Shown here in pieces: positions 61,001 through 64,000 of a stretch of 64,000 nt of DNA. This stretch comes from Phragmites australis (lineage: Eukaryota; Streptophyta; Magnoliopsida; Poales; Poaceae): positions 29,175,819-29,239,818 of the forward strand of contig NC_084924.1 of the NCBI RefSeq assembly GCF_958298935.1, in the 5' to 3' direction. Under the pieces are notes generated by a model that did no database searches, had not been told where the DNA came from, and saw only the letters and a list, made by a program, of their open reading frames with translations. Both the position numbers and the translations under genes were made by a program. Position 1 is the first letter of the stretch; the number at the start of each line of letters is the position of its first letter.

Positions 61001-62030
61001 TCTGTCACCCCCTCTTCGCCTCTGTTTATGAACCAAGCCAACACTATGACAAAATGTATAAAACTATAGATAACACACCTAATAAATTATCAAAGTAAGG
61101 CTGGAGCATGCTTGTTCTGTATACTGGAAAAGGATAACGAAATAAAAACATATAAATCTGTGCCAGCAGACTAGTATGTAGCATCTAACTAAGGAGCACT
61201 AAAGAACCTGATATGGCTCACATGCACAATAAGCATGTTACTGTAGTGTGATCTCATCTTGCAATCTATGCCAATACCACGGTATTCACATGGAAACCCC
61301 AAAACGAAGGGCACATAGGTACTAGATTGCAGCCTGAAACATAATGATCACCTGGTGAAGAGAATACATATCTAAATCCCATGTTAAGATACTAGTCCCT
61401 TTGGAAGTTCAAGTGCAGATACTCTCTGACTAAAATTAATACAATATCTCCATATGTGTCCTCTTTATTTCGAACTCACATTTGATGACCCTAGTGAGAT
61501 AACGTTCAATTACCCATGCGAAGAAATTTCCAACTCCCTGTTCTTTGTTCCACGAATATTCCAACTATACATCACAACATTTTCCAACGGCCACCGTTCC
61601 TTGGAAGCCACCGCCGACGGCCATTCTAGGAAAGGGAGGTGGGGCCCACGTGGCACCCCCAACAAGCGAAAACACCTCTCAACAAAGCTTGGAACAGCCA
61701 AAACGATGGAATTTCACACAGAGATCATCTTCCTTTTCCGGAACGCAACCTCGAGCTGGTACTAACTATGAATCCGCAGGCATGGACTTCACACCGAGCT
61801 AGCGACGAGGCAAAATTTTGAGCTCACCCGTGGCTGCACCTAAACCCTAACTCTAAAAACAGAAATGCCAGAATCTCAAGCCTGCCGCCCAAAATATATC
61901 CCAAAAAAAGGAAAGAAAGAAGCACAGGTAACTCGAGCAGGAGGAAGAAGAGACAGCGGCACCTCGGAGTGGATAGCGCGTACCTGGCCATCTCCCCTGC
62001 CTCGATGCTGAGGGGGAGGACGCGCGCCAT
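58049..62030 (-). CDS. VTT-domain membrane protein (SNARE-associated Golgi protein/TMEM64-like)
   Basis: Five minus-strand exons (62030-61984, 61021-60748, 59347-59111, 58986-58769, 58313-58049) join with GT-AG introns into 346 residues. The first 75 residues are hydrophilic ([20 protein letters not shown]). A membrane segment follows ([20 protein letters not shown]), then the VTT domain: [46 protein letters not shown], the conserved [20 protein letters not shown] and [17 protein letters not shown] last membrane segment ([19 protein letters not shown]) precedes a charged tail. The family includes TMEM41B/VMP1-type scramblases and bacterial DedA proteins; plant members are predicted in the endomembrane system. 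The substrate of this protein is unknown. Intron 2 is long (59348-60747). Confidence 0.93.
59630..60180. other. Possible small retroelement fragment inside VTT intron 2
   Basis: Within the long intron, 59716-60000 has repeated TTGTTAG(G/A) starts (AATTGTTAGGATG, GATTGTTAGAACT, GATTGTTAGGAGC) and AAGAGACCATGCACATG, reminiscent of a copia LTR fragment. No ends or target duplication could be set. Confidence 0.25.
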
Positions 62031-62560
62031 GGAAAAGAGAAGAGATCGGGAAAGCCCAGCAACGGAGATCAAAGCATTTGGAGGGACTCGAGGCGAGGCT
62101 TGGTTCCTTCCCCTTTCCCTTCTTTCTGGAAGCTTTGCTTCGCTTTGCAGCGGACGGAGGGAGGGAGGGAGAACCGAACGGGAGCGAAAAGGGAAGGGCG
62201 CTGCGCGTAGTGGAGGGAATGACCAGAATACCCCAAGTTGATGGCAGAGCCTGGGGAGCTGGTACAGGCGGAGCCGGAGGAGTTGGGGGGCTGAATTGGA
62301 CGGAACTACCCCTGCCTGCTGCCGCGGCGGGCCCACCCCGGCGGGGTCGCTCGGCAGAGGGCGTCGTGCGATTCGAAAGTCGAAACCCACCCGCTCCAAT
62401 CCAACACGCGCGAAGCGAGAGGAGGCGACGCGTGGTCCTGGAGAGCCGGACGCTGCCGTGTGGGCCTGGACGGATGCTGCGAAGAAAAATGTCGTTACGT
62501 GGTGGCTTTATGTTAGCTGGTGGGTAGCTTGGCTTCGCTTTGCTCGCTTGCTCCAAGGAA
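62031..62560 (-). promoter_or_regulatory. GC-rich 5' UTR and promoter of the VTT gene
   Basis: The region upstream of the start codon is GC-rich and carries no TATA box near 62100-62250. A GGGCCCACC/GGCCCA motif lies at about 62328-62335, and CT-rich leader text (TTCCTTCCC...) at 62100-62175. The frame of the start codon stays open upstream to an ATG at 62399. Confidence 0.45.
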
Positions 62561-64000
62561 AGCAAGTAATATCTCCGTTTTTTTATTCGTCCTCATTGAA
62601 TTTTCACGTTTTTTAAGTTGTTTTTGCTACTACTTTTCAATATTGTACCAATATATACTGATAAAATTATATTTTTATGAAAGTTTTTTAAAGAAAAATC
62701 TAATCATATATTTTTTATAGCCAACCTAGGTAATTTTTAAATATATTGGTGGTCAAACTTTTTTACATAGATTCTAAAAGGACCAGTAAAAAATAACGGA
62801 CATAGTAATCTGCAGACAGCAGACACGTCATGGGGTCTCGCGCTGCATTATTCTGAATTGCTATTATTCCTGTTCCTATCGGATATTGTAAAAGTCAAAA
62901 AAATGGTTCAATTCTAGAAGAGTGGAAGTCAAAATGCTTCAATTCCAAACTGGTTATTTGACCTGATCGCTTCGTTTTTGTCAGTCCTGATGATGGAGTA
63001 GAAGCAGACGGTTGAGAATTGACCAACTGGTATTTGACTCGGCAAGAACGGCGGGCTGCCCAGTATCGGAACGCGGAAATTATTATAAATGTATGTGTTT
63101 CTTACAATTAAAACACATATGCTTACCCGCAATACTAAAATTATTCTCAACTCATAAGTTTCTCATAAGTAGCACACAAATCTGTGTGCTTCTCATACTT
63201 AACACATATGGGTTTATATGAAGCGTCAAGAATGTGCTATGATCCATATAATTTGAAGTTGTTTCTCTCGTCTAAAGGGACATGGATTCATGTTACATTA
63301 AAAAAGTTCATCCAAGTATTTGGGTGTACTACAGCAAATCGATTTTGACTAGAAAAATAGCCATTGTGGCCTAGTATAGGTATATTCAATTGAACCATAT
63401 ATCAACTAGTGTTAAATACTAATTGGCATTGAATATATGCATGTACGTCGGTTTACCTATCAGGAGCAACATTCGTCCTTACTTCTTAGTCTTAACCCCT
63501 CTCTCCCACCCACACACACATTGTTATTTGCTGAGAGCGAACACCTCCAGGCAAAGAATGTGTTTTCTAACACATTTTTTGACGTTAATCTTACATAGAT
63601 TATTTAAATAGTCAACAATATGGGATACATAACTCGTAGCATAGCGTGAACGCACAATAATAACTGTGGAGGCCTATGGTCTACCGAGCAGCCAATGATG
63701 AACAGGAGCAGGAAATGGGGGAGAAATGAGAAACGGGAAGAGGAAAGTTCGAACTTGCATTCGGACGAATGTACCATTGCTACATTAAAAATAAAAAGGA
63801 TACTTTAGACAAATCTATCTCATCAAAAGCGTGAGAGATGGCACTGAAAATCGACAAGTGTCTTCATTTCTCAATTATAGAGATAGGTCCACTTAGTGTT
63901 GCAATTTGGTTAAGATTGTCAACAGATTATGTGTTGCAATTTGCAAACTGAAACATTCTTCACACTTGCTTAAACCACGTGACAGTGAACGGACCGGACC
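62561..64000. other. Intergenic, nothing recognised
   Basis: AT-rich sequence. Two short direct repeats of the type CTCATAAGT(A)/ACACAAATC appear near 63150-63185. No gene, RNA or defined element was seen. Confidence 0.4.

Noticed and set aside
61876..62565. 229-codon minus-strand frame
   Set aside because: GC-rich 5' UTR/promoter of the VTT gene in a frame different from the start codon; no domain.

Overview
The window is nuclear DNA of a flowering plant, almost certainly a grass. The evidence is spliced genes with GT-AG introns, GC-rich first exons, plant-only gene families, and intergenic space filled with nested LTR retrotransposons, CACTA elements, LINE debris, MITEs and a Mutator-like element. 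I cannot name the species.

Four host genes can be modelled from sequence. (1) 9327-10773, minus: a cell-wall protein with a GH17-derived N-terminal part, a CBM43/X8 callose-binding domain, a Pro-rich linker and a GPI-anchor-like tail; a 28-base microexon restores its frame. (2) 23994-26090, plus: an SR splicing factor of the SCL30A/SCL33 type. (3) 52324-54821, plus: an IQM-family calmodulin-binding protein in nine exons. (4) 62030-58049, minus: a VTT-domain (SNARE-associated Golgi protein/TMEM64-like) membrane protein in five exons. All four models give unbroken frames across canonical splice sites.

Layout: 1-6777 is a minus-strand Ty1-copia element (2.48-kb LTR, initiator-Met PBS, gag-only coding region, no pol after gag). 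6778-8160 is an older LTR-element remnant. 9327-12674 is the callose-binding-type gene and its promoter. 14100-16880 is a decayed LINE-like ORF1 region. 18480-22400 holds broken fragments of several host genes (clathrin-assembly ANTH protein, CSLC glucan synthase, one unrecognised). 22870-26560 is the SCL gene, followed by a MITE and an 800-base foldback element. 30000-34200 is a dead CACTA transposase region split by a solo LTR. 34902-35851 is a 475-base tandem duplication. 37170-39650 is CACTA-like DNA holding a second related solo LTR with eight 73-base repeats. 40560-50220 is dominated by non-autonomous CACTA-like DNA, including one exact 1.2-kb copy with TCT target duplications. 50523-51300 is a LINE insertion with 17-base target duplications. 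51936-54925 is the IQM gene. 55544-57497 is a Mutator-like element with ~165-base TIRs. 57850-62100 is the VTT gene, and the rest is intergenic.

The host genes do not form a cluster or pathway. The most distinctive material is in the mobile DNA: a group of CACTA-type sequences carrying short acidic reading frames behind pyrimidine-rich leaders, one inserted inside another; a solo LTR that has amplified a palindromic G-box repeat; and a gag-only copia element with repeated CCGGAG/CTCCGG palindromes.
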